This document shows, one piece after another, positions 7,216 to 15,531 of a stretch of DNA of 29,836 bases. The notes under the pieces were generated by a model. It had not been told where the DNA came from, made no database searches, and saw only the letters and a list, made by a program, of their open reading frames with translations. Position 1 is the first letter of the stretch; each line of letters begins with the position of its first letter. The DNA is from UBA9732 sp031935845 (GTDB lineage Bacteria; Spirochaetota; Spirochaetia; Sphaerochaetales; Sphaerochaetaceae), in contig JAJBWA010000019.1 in the NCBI GenBank assembly GCA_031935845.1, forward strand, positions 1 to 29,836. Reading direction: 5' to 3'. The position numbers and the translations under genes are program-made.

Positions 7216-8493
7216 ATGATAAAGGTATATGAATACGGAGCTGTTTCCGACAACGAGATATTCGCCCGCACGTCATCATCGCAGGATGTCTCGGGCGTGG
7301 TTGCCCCGATAATCGCTGACGTCAGAAGCCGCGGGGACCAGGCCCTGAGGGATTACACCAGGAAGTTCGACGGTGTGGACATCGACAGCATCGAGGTCCC
7401 GCGCAGCGAGATCGAAGCAGCGTTCAGCGCCTCCGACCCCGAATTCATCAGGGTGCTCGAGAAGGCTGCCGGAAACATCCGCTCCTACCACAGCAGGCAG
7501 AAGAGGGAAAGCTTCGTGATCTCCGAGGACAAGGGCATTGTACTTGGACAGAAGATCGTTCCCGTGGCCGTTGCCGGAATCTACGTTCCCGGCGGAACCG
7601 CCGCCTATCCCTCCACCGTCCTGATGGATACCATCCCCGCAAAGATAGCAGGAGTGGGGCAGGTGGTCATGGTCACGCCTCCGGGACGTGACGGCAGGAT
7701 CAGCCAGGCTGTGCTTGCCGCAGCCAGGGTGGCCGGAGTGGACAGGGTGTTCCGCGTTGGCGGAGCCCAGGCTGTTGCAGCACTTGCATACGGGACGCAG
7801 AGCATTCCCAAGGCGGACAAGATAGTCGGCCCCGGAAACATATTCGTGGCAGAGGCCAAGAAGCAGGTGTCAGGCGTTGTATCCATAGACATGATCGCCG
7901 GTCCCAGCGAGATCCTGATCATAGCCGACGGAGCATCCGATCCGCGCGTGGTTGCAGCGGACATGCTGAGCCAGGCAGAGCATGACCGCAACGCATCTGC
8001 GGTGCTGGTCACCGACAGCAGGACTCTTGCGGACAAGGTTGCCAAGGAGCTTGAGGTGCAGCTTTCAGTCCTGCCGCGCCAGGAGATAGCAAGGGCCTCC
8101 ATCGAGACAAACGGCAAGATAATCATCGCTTCCTCCATAGAACAGGCCATCGAAATCAGCGACAGGATTGCCCCCGAGCACCTGGAGGTCTGCGTCGACA
8201 ACCCGTTCGATTATCTGGACAGCATCCGCAACGCAGGGTCGGTCTTCCTTGGAAGAAGCTGTCCCGAGGCACTGGGTGATTACCTTGCAGGTCCCAACCA
8301 CACGCTTCCCACAAGCGGCACGGCAAGATTCTCCTCTCCGCTTTCAGTGGATGACTTCATCAAGAAGTACCAGTTCACATACTACACGCCGCAGGCGCTT
8401 TCCGCCGTGGCTGATGACATTGCGCTGTTCGCAAGACGCGAAGGTCTTGAGGCCCACGCCAGAAGCGCACTCGTGAGGGAGGGAAAGATATGA
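7216..8493 (+). CDS. hisD: histidinol dehydrogenase
   Basis: A 425-residue zinc enzyme that oxidises histidinol to histidine in two NAD-dependent steps, the end of the pathway. Visible features: VPGGTAAYPSTVLM (about 124-137), the IAGPSEILIIAD loop, the QAEH motif (253-256) that supplies zinc ligands, the catalytic PEHLE (320-324), and GPNHTLPTSGTARFSSPLSV near the end. Start at 7216 follows GGAGGA (7205-7210) and lies 1 base after the hisG stop; a longer open frame from 7165 would run inside hisG without a better site. Confidence 0.96.
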   Translation: MIKVYEYGAVSDNEIFARTSSSQDVSGVVAPIIADVRSRGDQALRDYTRKFDGVDIDSIEVPRSEIEAAFSASDPEFIRVLEKAAGNIRSYHSRQKRESFVISEDKGIVLGQKIVPVAVAGIYVPGGTAAYPSTVLMDTIPAKIAGVGQVVMVTPPGRDGRISQAVLAAARVAGVDRVFRVGGAQAVAALAYGTQSIPKADKIVGPGNIFVAEAKKQVSGVVSIDMIAGPSEILIIADGASDPRVVAADMLSQAEHDRNASAVLVTDSRTLADKVAKELEVQLSVLPRQEIARASIETNGKIIIASSIEQAIEISDRIAPEHLEVCVDNPFDYLDSIRNAGSVFLGRSCPEALGDYLAGPNHTLPTSGTARFSSPLSVDDFIKKYQFTYYTPQALSAVADDIALFARREGLEAHARSALVREGKI

Positions 8494-9560
8494 GCAGGTT
8501 CTTCTCTTCAAAGTATTCCAAACTCAAGCCCTACGTCCCCGGCGAGCAGCCCTCGGACATGGAAAGATACATAAAGCTGAACACCAACGAGAATCCGTTC
8601 CCGCCTTCACCCAAGGCCATAGCCTATGCCCATGAGCACACCAGGTCCAACCAGCTGTACAGCGATCCCGATTCTGTTCTGGTCTCGCAGGCCATAGCGG
8701 ACTGCTACGGGGTGGACAGGGACATGGTGATGGTGACAAACGGTTCCGATGAGATCCTCAACTTTGCATTCATGGCCTACACGGACAAGGACAATCCCGC
8801 GCTCTTTGCGGACATCACCTACGGCTTCTATCCGGTGTTTGCGGAAATCAATGCATCGCCGTATGAGATCATCCCGCTGAAAGATGACTTCACCCTGTGC
8901 GTGGATGACTACATCGGACGCCGCGGGACCGTGTTCATCGCCAACCCCAACGCACCCACCGGAATGGCCCTTCCGGCATCGGAAATCGAAAGACTGGTGA
9001 AGGCCGATCCGGACAGGGTGGTCGTGGTGGATGAGGCCTATGTGGACTTCGGTGCGGAAAGCTGTGTGGATCTGGTCAGGAAGTACGACAACCTGCTGGT
9101 CTGCCAGACGTTCTCCAAGTCCAGGAGCTTTGCAGGCGGAAGGCTGGGCTACGGGATTGCGTCCAGGGCCATCATCTCGGACCTGAATACGATCAAGTAC
9201 TCCACCAATCCGTACAACGTGAACAACATGACAAGCGCCATGGGAATCGGAATCATTTCGGACGAGGAGTATACAAGAGCCAACTGCCGCACCATAATGG
9301 AGAACAGGCAGTTCACGGTGCAGGGCCTGCACAAACTCGGATTCACGGTGCTGGATTCAAAGGCCAACTTCATCTTCGTGCGTTCCGACAGGATCAGCGG
9401 TTCGGACTACTACCTGAGGATGAAGGAGAAGGGCATACTGATAAGGCACTTCACCAAGGAGCGCATTGCAGACTGGTGCAGGGTATCCATCGGAACCCGT
9501 GAAAGCATGGAGGTTTTCCTCAGGACAACGGAGGAAATCCTTTCAGCGCAGAAGGCATGA
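8490..9560 (+). CDS. hisC: histidinol-phosphate aminotransferase
   Basis: A 356-residue fold-type I PLP aminotransferase converting imidazole-acetol phosphate to histidinol phosphate. Motifs: NTNENPFPPSP (31-41), NPNAPTGMALP (152-162), the DEAYVDFG strand (181-188), and the PLP lysine in TFSKSRSFAGGRLGYG (K210). Length is normal. It shares an ATGA overlap with hisD. Its place inside the operon makes histidine synthesis its main role, although HisC enzymes can also accept aromatic substrates. Confidence 0.95.
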   Translation: MSRFFSSKYSKLKPYVPGEQPSDMERYIKLNTNENPFPPSPKAIAYAHEHTRSNQLYSDPDSVLVSQAIADCYGVDRDMVMVTNGSDEILNFAFMAYTDKDNPALFADITYGFYPVFAEINASPYEIIPLKDDFTLCVDDYIGRRGTVFIANPNAPTGMALPASEIERLVKADPDRVVVVDEAYVDFGAESCVDLVRKYDNLLVCQTFSKSRSFAGGRLGYGIASRAIISDLNTIKYSTNPYNVNNMTSAMGIGIISDEEYTRANCRTIMENRQFTVQGLHKLGFTVLDSKANFIFVRSDRISGSDYYLRMKEKGILIRHFTKERIADWCRVSIGTRESMEVFLRTTEEILSAQKA

Positions 9561-9569
9561 GGAGGAAAC

Positions 9570-10157
9570 ATGAGAAGCAGTAGGATTGAGAGAAAGACAG
9601 CCGAGACCGATATCCGTCTGTCGCTTGTGATCGACGGAACCGGAAAGAATGAAATATCGACCGGAATCGGATTCCTGGACCACATGCTGACTCTTTTTGC
9701 ACGTCACGGGCGTTTTGACCTCGATGTCTCATGCAATGGCGATACCTGTGTGGACGACCACCACAGTGCCGAGGATATCGGAATCGTGCTGGGCCAGGCC
9801 TTCAGACAGGCCCTGGGCGACAAGGCGGGCATCTGCCGCTACGGCGATATCATCCTTCCGATGGACGAGGCCCTGATCCTTGCCTCCGTGGACATCTCGG
9901 GCCGCGGGATGCTGTGCTACAGCGCCGATTTCAGGACCGAGAAGATCGGGACATTCGATACCGAGCTGGTTGAGGAGTTCTTCCAGGCCTTTGCCTCAAA
10001 CGCAGGAATCACGCTGCACATAAAGCAGCTTGACGGCAGGAACTCCCACCACATTGCCGAGGGCATGTTCAAAGCCGTCTCCCGCGCGCTGAGGAAGGCC
10101 ACGGCATCCGACCCTGAGGCCTGCGGTGAAATCCCGTCCACAAAGGGACTGCTATGA
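9570..10157 (+). CDS. hisB: imidazoleglycerol-phosphate dehydratase
   Basis: A 195-residue manganese-dependent dehydratase. The paired metal motifs DDHHSAEDI and NSHHIAEGMFKAVSRAL and the GIGFLDHML segment are intact. It is the monofunctional form: the phosphatase domain of the enterobacterial bifunctional HisB is absent, so a separate histidinol-phosphatase must exist elsewhere. The start follows GGAGG 8 bases after hisC, and the end overlaps hisH by ATGA. Confidence 0.96.
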   Translation: MRSSRIERKTAETDIRLSLVIDGTGKNEISTGIGFLDHMLTLFARHGRFDLDVSCNGDTCVDDHHSAEDIGIVLGQAFRQALGDKAGICRYGDIILPMDEALILASVDISGRGMLCYSADFRTEKIGTFDTELVEEFFQAFASNAGITLHIKQLDGRNSHHIAEGMFKAVSRALRKATASDPEACGEIPSTKGLL

Positions 10158-10774
10158 CGGCGATAATCGACTACGGAGTCGGAAACCTCTTCTCCCTCAG
10201 AAGCTCTTTTGCCGCCATCGGTGAAGAGGCCGTTGTCTCCAGATCAGCCGATGTCCTCAGGTCCGCAGACCGCCTTGTCCTTCCCGGCGTAGGCGCGTTC
10301 AGCGATGCCCGCCGTGCTCTTGCGGAAAGCGGGGTACAGCAGTGCATGCTGGATCTGGTCTCCGGCGGCAAGCCGATTCTGGGAATATGTCTTGGCATGC
10401 AGATGCTCTTTGACAGGGACTATGAGGACGGCGTCCACCAGGGACTCGGACTGATACCGGGAGAAGTCCGACCGATTTCGGAGGATCTGAAGGCTGCCGG
10501 ATACGGAGACCTCAAGATCCCCCAGATAGGATGGAATGCCCTTCTTTTCAGGAACAGCTCACGTCTGTTCAGGTACATCCATGAGAAGGACCATGTCTAT
10601 TTCGTCCATTCCTACCACGCCACCGGATGTGATTCTTTCACCACTTCGGTGACCGAATACGGAGCCCTTCTTACCGCAAGCGTAGAGCGCGGCAACGTGT
10701 TCGGCACGCAGTTCCATCCGGAGAAGAGCGGAGACGTGGGGCTTGCCATCCTCAAGGCATTCACGGAGGTCTGA
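10154..10774 (+). CDS. hisH: imidazole glycerol phosphate synthase, glutaminase subunit
   Basis: A 206-residue class I glutamine amidotransferase that feeds ammonia to HisF. The nucleophile lies in GICLGMQML (C79), and the histidine/glutamate pair in QFHPEKS (H188, E190). The N-terminal IIDYGVGNLFSL is characteristic of HisH. It is coupled to hisB by an ATGA overlap and precedes hisA by 2 bases. Its partner HisF is encoded two genes later. Confidence 0.96.
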   Translation: MTAIIDYGVGNLFSLRSSFAAIGEEAVVSRSADVLRSADRLVLPGVGAFSDARRALAESGVQQCMLDLVSGGKPILGICLGMQMLFDRDYEDGVHQGLGLIPGEVRPISEDLKAAGYGDLKIPQIGWNALLFRNSSRLFRYIHEKDHVYFVHSYHATGCDSFTTSVTEYGALLTASVERGNVFGTQFHPEKSGDVGLAILKAFTEV

Positions 10775-10776
10775 GC

Positions 10777-11490
10777 ATGCTGCTGTTTCCTGCCATAGAC
10801 ATACTCGGCGGCAAGGCCGTCAGACTCCTCAAGGGAGATTACGCCAAGGTCACCGTCTACAATGATGACCCTTACTCAGTTGCCCTGGACTTTGTCTCAA
10901 AAGGATGCAAGGCCATACATATCGTGGATCTCGACGGTGCCAGGGAAGGTTCGGCCGTGAACATGGAGATAGTGAGGACGATAGCCCGTATTCCGGGAAT
11001 GATATCTGAAATCGGTGGCGGAATAAGGAATATGGACACCGTCTGCAGATATCTGGATGCCGGAATCTCACGTGTCATACTGGGAACGGCGGCTTTGGAA
11101 GATCCTGCTTTCCTTGATGCTGCGGTATCACGTTTCGGAGAGCGCATAGCCGTGGGAGTGGACCTCAAGGACGGCATGGTTGCCGTCAAGGGCTGGCTGG
11201 AGACCTCCGGGAAGGACGGACTCGAGTTCATCAGGGAGCTGGAACAGAGAGGCGTGAAGACCGTGATAGTAACGGACATCTCACGCGACGGCGCCATGAA
11301 GGGAACGAACCTTGAACTTTACAGGACCATATGTTCATCCTGCGGCCTCGACGTCACGGCATCCGGCGGTGTGTCCACGCTTGATGACATAAGGAACCTC
11401 AGGGAGACAGGCCTTTATGCCGCGATAATCGGCAAGGCTTACTATACCGGAGCCGTCAGGCTCGAGGATGCACTGGAGGTAGCCGGATGA
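10777..11490 (+). CDS. hisA: ProFAR isomerase (HisA)
   Basis: A 237-residue TIM-barrel isomerase that opens the ribose of ProFAR by an Amadori rearrangement. The catalytic acid is D8 in FPAIDILGGKAVRLLKGD, and the second aspartate lies in TDISRDGAMKGTN. The two phosphate-binding segments (EIGGGIRN and SGGVST) are present. Start follows GGAGG within the end of hisH. It overlaps hisF by ATGA. Nothing suggests the dual PriA enzyme: hisA is with other his genes only. Confidence 0.95.
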   Translation: MLLFPAIDILGGKAVRLLKGDYAKVTVYNDDPYSVALDFVSKGCKAIHIVDLDGAREGSAVNMEIVRTIARIPGMISEIGGGIRNMDTVCRYLDAGISRVILGTAALEDPAFLDAAVSRFGERIAVGVDLKDGMVAVKGWLETSGKDGLEFIRELEQRGVKTVIVTDISRDGAMKGTNLELYRTICSSCGLDVTASGGVSTLDDIRNLRETGLYAAIIGKAYYTGAVRLEDALEVAG

Positions 11491-12242
11491 TTACCAAGAG
11501 GATTATCCCATGCCTTGACGTCAGGGACGGAAGGGTGGTCAAGGGAGTTAACTTCCAGGGCATCAGGGATGTCAACTCTCCCGTTGAACTTGCCGCCTGG
11601 TATTCTTCATGCGGAGCCGACGAGCTTGTGTTCTATGACATCACCGCCTCATCAGACGGACGTAAGCTTTTCACCGACATCCTCAGGGAGACGGCCTCCA
11701 GGGTCTTCATCCCCCTGACGGTCGGCGGCGGAATCAACTCGGTGGATGATTTTGACCGTGTGCTCAAGTGCGGTGCAGACAAGGTCAGCGTCAACAGCGG
11801 AGCAATACGTAATCCGTCGCTGGTAAAGGAAGCAGCCCTCAGGTACGGCAGCCAGTGCGTGGTGCTTTCCGCCGACGTAAAGCGCGTGGACGGTGAGTTC
11901 AGGGTGTTTGCAAAAGGCGGAAGGGAAGACACCGGCCTCGAGGCCGTCAGGTGGATATCCGACTGCGTCAGGAACGGAGCAGGAGAGGTTGTTCTCAACA
12001 GCATAGACACCGACGGAGTGAAGAAGGGCTTTGACCTGGAAATGCTCGCAGCAGTATGCGATGCCGTCAACGTGCCCGTCATAGCCAGCGGCGGAGCAGG
12101 GTGCATCCAGGATTTCGTGACACTGTTCAAAACCCTTCCCAAGGTGGACGCAGGACTTGCCGCCTCCATCTTCCATTTCGGCGAGGTAAGCATTCCCGAG
12201 CTCAAGAAGGTTCTGTCCGAGAACGGAATCACAGTGAGGTGA
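11487..12242 (+). CDS. hisF: imidazole glycerol phosphate synthase, cyclase subunit
   Basis: A 251-residue TIM barrel that closes the imidazole ring and releases AICAR to the purine pathway. It begins MITKRIIPCLDVRDGRVVKG (catalytic D11), and the second catalytic aspartate is in LNSIDTDGVKKGFD. The phosphate-binding VGGGINS and ASGGAG stretches are intact. It pairs with HisH. It is followed 2 bases later by hisI. Confidence 0.96.
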   Translation: MITKRIIPCLDVRDGRVVKGVNFQGIRDVNSPVELAAWYSSCGADELVFYDITASSDGRKLFTDILRETASRVFIPLTVGGGINSVDDFDRVLKCGADKVSVNSGAIRNPSLVKEAALRYGSQCVVLSADVKRVDGEFRVFAKGGREDTGLEAVRWISDCVRNGAGEVVLNSIDTDGVKKGFDLEMLAAVCDAVNVPVIASGGAGCIQDFVTLFKTLPKVDAGLAASIFHFGEVSIPELKKVLSENGITVR

Positions 12243-12244
12243 AC

Positions 12245-12571
12245 ATGGATTTTGATCTTGAGAAACTGAGATTCGATGAAAAAGGCCTGATTCCGGCCAT
12301 CGTGGTGGACCATGAGACAAAGCAGGTCCTGACCCTTGCATACATGAACAGGGAGTCGTTGAAGATATCGCTTGAGAAGAAGCTTACCTGCTTCTGGTCC
12401 CGCTCAAGGCAGGAACTCTGGCTCAAGGGCGCGACAAGCGGAAACTACCAGCACATCGTTTCCGTCACCAGCGACTGCGATGACGATGCCCTGCTGGTGG
12501 AGGTCATTCCCGACGGCCCGGCCTGCCACACCGGAACGTTTTCCTGCTTCACGCACAGCATTCCCGTCTGA
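12245..12571 (+). CDS. hisI: phosphoribosyl-AMP cyclohydrolase, stand-alone
   Basis: A 108-residue enzyme that opens the adenine ring of PR-AMP. The magnesium triad D77-x-D79-x-D81 and the zinc cysteines C78, C94 and C101 (DCDDDA...GPACHTGTFSC) are all present. The protein ends seven residues after the last cysteine, so the HisE pyrophosphohydrolase domain that is often fused here is missing. The start at 12245 (GTGAGGTGAAC before it) is the usual MDFDLEKLRF N-terminus; the frame is open further upstream only as a shadow of hisF. It is the last gene of the his operon, with no visible terminator. Confidence 0.95.
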   Translation: MDFDLEKLRFDEKGLIPAIVVDHETKQVLTLAYMNRESLKISLEKKLTCFWSRSRQELWLKGATSGNYQHIVSVTSDCDDDALLVEVIPDGPACHTGTFSCFTHSIPV

Positions 12572-12573
12572 TT

Positions 12574-13221
12574 CTATCTCAGCCTGACGGTTCCGTTCCT
12601 GCGGCTGTAGATGAACGTTCCGTTTGCGGCACCTGCCTTAAGCACGCTCTCGAGAGTCAGCCTTATCTGCCTGCCTTTTACAAGGAAACCAAGCGCATGG
12701 TTGGTCTCGGTGAGCAGGACGTCCTTCTTCAGGGCATCCCCTTCGGCAAGGACCGCCTTCATTGCGTTGAACACCTCTATCTGCGGGAAGTCCGCAATTG
12801 CGCGGAACGTTCCCTCCGGCATCAGGTCCTTCTGCCCCGACGGCCTGAAATCCGTGAAGGCGTCGCACCTGAGGGCCTCTATGTCTGCTTCAAGTCCGCG
12901 GAACCTCTCAGGCCAGAATACAAGATGCTCCTGTCCGTCGCAGTCCGTCTGCCGTGTACAGACCGCACCCACTGAAAGAAGCACGCTTCTCAGAAACGGT
13001 GCAATCAGGCTGCCGCGCTGGAAAATGGTGTAGGACTTGAGTACCTTCAGCTCCAGAAAATCATCCACCACAGGTCCCTCGGTCTCGATGACCTGCCTGA
13101 ATCTTGATGCAATGTCCTGCCTGTCGTAGCCCGTGAATTCCTTGTACGGGATTTCCCTGATTTCAAGCTCAGTGCCGATGTATTCCACTGTCCGGCCCTC
13201 CCTGTGCACATGATACCACAT
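12574..13221 (-). CDS. DUF3320-like stand-alone protein
   Basis: A protein of about 215 residues, start taken as the ATG at 13221 because the frame upstream runs into the divergent aldolase gene. I do not know a characterised homologue. The middle resembles the winged-helix DUF3320 domain found at the C-terminus of some superfamily 1 helicase-like proteins: FRQVIETEGPVVDDFLELKVL, then the basic turn YTIFQRGSLIAPFLRSVL, a strand LVFWPERF, and later PQIEVFNAMKAVLAEGDALKKDVLLTE-like helices. Here there is no helicase part. It converges on hisI with only 2 bases between stop codons. No signal peptide or membrane helix is visible; a nucleic-acid role is only a guess. Confidence 0.6.
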   Translation of the reverse strand: MWYHVHREGRTVEYIGTELEIREIPYKEFTGYDRQDIASRFRQVIETEGPVVDDFLELKVLKSYTIFQRGSLIAPFLRSVLLSVGAVCTRQTDCDGQEHLVFWPERFRGLEADIEALRCDAFTDFRPSGQKDLMPEGTFRAIADFPQIEVFNAMKAVLAEGDALKKDVLLTETNHALGFLVKGRQIRLTLESVLKAGAANGTFIYSRRNGTVRLR

Positions 13222-13278
13222 GTTGCCATATGCAAATGAACTATTTTGTTCTAGAATGCCTGATAGAGGAGAACGCAT

Positions 13279-13956
13279 ATGGAACTGATGCTTGACACCG
13301 CAAACCTGAAGAAGATTGAAGAAGCCGTAGGATACTATCCCGTATCCGGACTCACCACCAATCCGTCCATCATCAAGGCCGAGGGGAAGATCGATTTCTA
13401 CGGACACCTCAGGGCCATCAGGAGCATCCTGGGACCGGAGAGGACCTTTCATGTCCAGGTGGTCAGCACGGACTGCGCCGGAATCCTCCGTGAAGCCGAG
13501 GCCATCAGGAAGAAGGTCGATGACAAGGTCTACATCAAGACCCCTGTCTCCAGGGAAGGCCTCAAGGCCATGGGAATCATGGCAAGGGAAGGCTACAACG
13601 TCACGGCCACAGCCATCTACACCACCATGCAGGGCCTTCTTGCCGCCATGGCCGGAGCAAAATACCTTGCGCTCTACTACAACAGGATGCTCAACCTGGA
13701 CATCGATGCCGACAAGGTCTTCCGCCAGGTGGCCGATGCCATCAAGGCCGACGGCAAGGGATGCAAGATCGTGGGAGCTTCATTCAAGAACGTAGCCCAG
13801 CTTACGGACGCCATCGCCGACGGCGCAGAGGCCATAACCGTCCCGCCGGAGCTTCTTGATACCGCTCTGGCCCATCCCTCGATTGATCTTGCCGTGGAGA
13901 ATTTCAGGAAAGACTGGGTCTCGGTCTACGGAGACAGGACCCCCGCAGACCTCTGA
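13279..13956 (+). CDS. fructose-6-phosphate aldolase / small transaldolase
   Basis: A 225-residue class I aldolase of the FSA/TalC family. MELMLDTANLKKIEE and GLTTNPSIIKAEG at the N-terminus, the Schiff-base lysine in VYIKTPV (K87), TATAIYTTMQGLLAAMAGA and ASFKNVAQLTDAI match the family. Small members either cleave fructose-6-phosphate to dihydroxyacetone and glyceraldehyde-3-phosphate or act as transaldolases; motifs alone do not decide. The start has AGAGGAGAA 8-10 bases upstream. It is monocistronic and divergent from the DUF3320-like gene. Confidence 0.92.
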   Translation: MELMLDTANLKKIEEAVGYYPVSGLTTNPSIIKAEGKIDFYGHLRAIRSILGPERTFHVQVVSTDCAGILREAEAIRKKVDDKVYIKTPVSREGLKAMGIMAREGYNVTATAIYTTMQGLLAAMAGAKYLALYYNRMLNLDIDADKVFRQVADAIKADGKGCKIVGASFKNVAQLTDAIADGAEAITVPPELLDTALAHPSIDLAVENFRKDWVSVYGDRTPADL

Positions 13957-13964
13957 TTTCCCGA

Positions 13965-15260
13965 TTATCTGATTATCTCGTCCTCTTTGCAGAGAAGCTC
14001 GTCAAGCTGTGCGGAGATTGCCTTTCTGTCGAGGTTCCTTCCGATTATGCAGAGCCTGATCATCCTGTCGCCCACCTGATCGTCCCAGTCCTCGCGGATC
14101 TGCGGGTTCTGTGCCAGGATCTGCTTCCTCTGTGATGCGGGTGCCGATGCAATCCACTTGCCGTAAGGTCCGCAGAGAAGCTGTCTTCCGGATGTCTCGA
14201 ACACATAGGCGGTGTCGTACTCGTCGCCGAACCACATGAGACCCTTGCACCTGATGATGTCCTTGGGCCAGTCGTTCACGTAGGCCCTGAGCTTGTTGCG
14301 GTTCATCGGAGTCCTTCTGTAGTAGATGAAGGTTCCGATTCCGTACTCATCCTCGCTCTCGCCCTCGTGCCTGTGCTCGTGGTGATGATGCTCATGGTCA
14401 TGGTCATGATGGTGGTGATGATGTCCTTCTGGATGCTCTTCGTGCTCTTCGTGCTCGTCGTGATCATGGTGCTCATGGTGATGCTCGTGCTCTTCGTGCT
14501 CGTCGTCATCATCGTCGTCATCGTCGTCATGGTCGTGACCGTCCAGCTCGCCTTCCTCAAGAGCCTTGCACCAGCCTGCTGCACCGTAGACCTCGTCGAA
14601 ATCGAACGAATCGGTTGCAAGGATGTCCTTTACGGGAACATCTCCGTGCGAAGTCTCGAATACCTTGACGCCAGGATGGAGGGCCTGGATGACCTTCCTT
14701 ACCTTTGCAAGGTCGGACTCGGAGACAAGATCGATCTTGTTGATGACAAGCGTGGAGCAGAACTCGATCTGCTGGATCAGGAGACTCTCGATGTCCTCTT
14801 CCCCGATCTCGTCCTTCTTCAGAAGGCTGTCGCCGCCGGCGAACTCGTCCACGAGTCTTGCGGCATCCACGACGCCCACGACATTGTCCAGCTTGCCGTT
14901 CTTGATGAGCTCCAGCTCCTGTGCAATAGGCATTGGCTCGCAGACTCCGGAAGCCTCGATGAGGATGTAGTCGTACTTGCCGGTCTTTATCATCTTCTCG
15001 ATGTTCGTGGCCATCTGGCTCTTGAGGGTGCAGCAGATGCATCCGTTCGTCAGAGGCACGATGTCGCTGGTGTCGGTGATGTTTCCGCCCTTTGCTATGA
15101 GCGATGCATCTACGTTGACCTCTCCGATGTCGTTGACTATGACCGCGACCTTATATCCCTGCTGGTTGTTCAGCACTTTGTTCAGCAATGTGGTCTTGCC
15201 TGCGCCAAGATATCCGCAGAGCAAGGTGATGGGTGTCTTCTGTTTCTTTACGATTGTCAT
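13965..15260 (-). CDS. COG0523/CobW-family metallochaperone GTPase with His/Asp-rich tail
   Basis: A 431-residue G3E GTPase. Walker A GYLGAGKT (16-23), the metal-binding C-x-C-C motif (C74, C76, C77), the LIEASG switch (100-105) and the NKID specificity motif (174-177) are clear. Residues 242-299 are almost only histidine, aspartate and glutamate, including an unbroken aspartate run, after which a CobW C-terminal domain follows (about 308-431). Family members insert or store zinc, cobalt or other metals; His-rich versions are often Zur-regulated zinc chaperones (ZigA/YeiR/ZNG1-like). The start has GGAG about 11 bases upstream. Convergent with the aldolase with an 8-base gap. Confidence 0.9.
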   Translation of the reverse strand: MTIVKKQKTPITLLCGYLGAGKTTLLNKVLNNQQGYKVAVIVNDIGEVNVDASLIAKGGNITDTSDIVPLTNGCICCTLKSQMATNIEKMIKTGKYDYILIEASGVCEPMPIAQELELIKNGKLDNVVGVVDAARLVDEFAGGDSLLKKDEIGEEDIESLLIQQIEFCSTLVINKIDLVSESDLAKVRKVIQALHPGVKVFETSHGDVPVKDILATDSFDFDEVYGAAGWCKALEEGELDGHDHDDDDDDDDDEHEEHEHHHEHHDHDEHEEHEEHPEGHHHHHHDHDHEHHHHEHRHEGESEDEYGIGTFIYYRRTPMNRNKLRAYVNDWPKDIIRCKGLMWFGDEYDTAYVFETSGRQLLCGPYGKWIASAPASQRKQILAQNPQIREDWDDQVGDRMIRLCIIGRNLDRKAISAQLDELLCKEDEIIR

Positions 15261-15283
15261 GTTGGTATCTCCGATACGGCACT

Positions 15284-15312
15284 AATATAACAAAAAGGCG
15301 TGAGTTCGTGAA
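15284..15312 (-). promoter_or_regulatory. promoter of the COG0523 GTPase gene
   Basis: On the minus strand: TTCACG (15312-15307), 17 bases, TATATT (15289-15284). The -10 region lies in TTGTTATATTAG, which resembles one half of a Zur box (TGTTATA) but lacks a matching second half, so zinc control is only a suggestion. Confidence 0.45.
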
Positions 15313-15337
15313 GTTGGACAGCAGCACGGCTGCTATG

Positions 15338-15413
15338 TAGCTTTTTTTTGTAAGCTCTTGCAAGAAAAAGCTAAAAATAGCTTTTTTAAGCCAATTCTCG
15401 TAAAAAAAAGCTA
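15338..15413. repeat. two-unit 40-bp-period inverted/direct repeat
   Basis: Two 36-base units (15338-15373 and 15378-15413) separated by 4 bases. Each begins TAGCTTTTTT and ends AAAAAGCTA, so each folds as a hairpin and the two are also direct repeats at a 40-base period. In unit 1 the arms are 13 bases with one G-T pair; in unit 2 they are 10 bases. It lies between the divergent GTPase and acyl-CoA synthetase genes. The A/T-tract phasing near four helical turns could also bend DNA. I know no named family for it. Confidence 0.6.
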
Positions 15414-15498
15414 AGTTCCAGGATGTGTGGTGTGAATCAGCCATCGTTTTTTTTACTCTGATAGCGAAAAAAAACCGCTTGGTGGTGAATTCAAGCTA

Positions 15499-15527
15499 TT
15501 GTCCGTGAGCCACTTATGCAGTATCTT
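15499..15527 (+). promoter_or_regulatory. promoter of the acyl-CoA synthetase gene
   Basis: TTGTCC (15499-15504), 17 bases, TATCTT (15522-15527). The start would be near 15534, inside the inverted repeat at 15532-15556. Confidence 0.45.
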
Positions 15528-15531
15528 TTTG

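Noticed and set aside
11633..12341. Two long minus-strand frames opposite hisF
   Set aside because: Antisense shadows of a conserved enzyme; many Ser/Pro/Leu residues typical of reverse-frame translation.
13238..13252. LexA (SOS) box at the DUF3320-like/aldolase divergent promoter
   Set aside because: GAAC and GTTC are separated by six bases (13240-13251 region), while the Gram-positive-type SOS box needs four.
14367..15290. 307-codon open frame on the plus strand opposite the COG0523 GTPase gene
   Set aside because: It is the mirror of a clearly conserved gene; its methionine/valine-rich start comes from the reverse of the His/Asp codons, and it has no ribosome-binding site.
15284..15300. 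Full Zur box upstream of the GTPase
   Set aside because: Only one half (TGTTATA on the minus strand) is present.
15338..15413. CRISPR array
   Set aside because: Only two repeat units, a 4-base gap instead of spacers, and no cas genes nearby.
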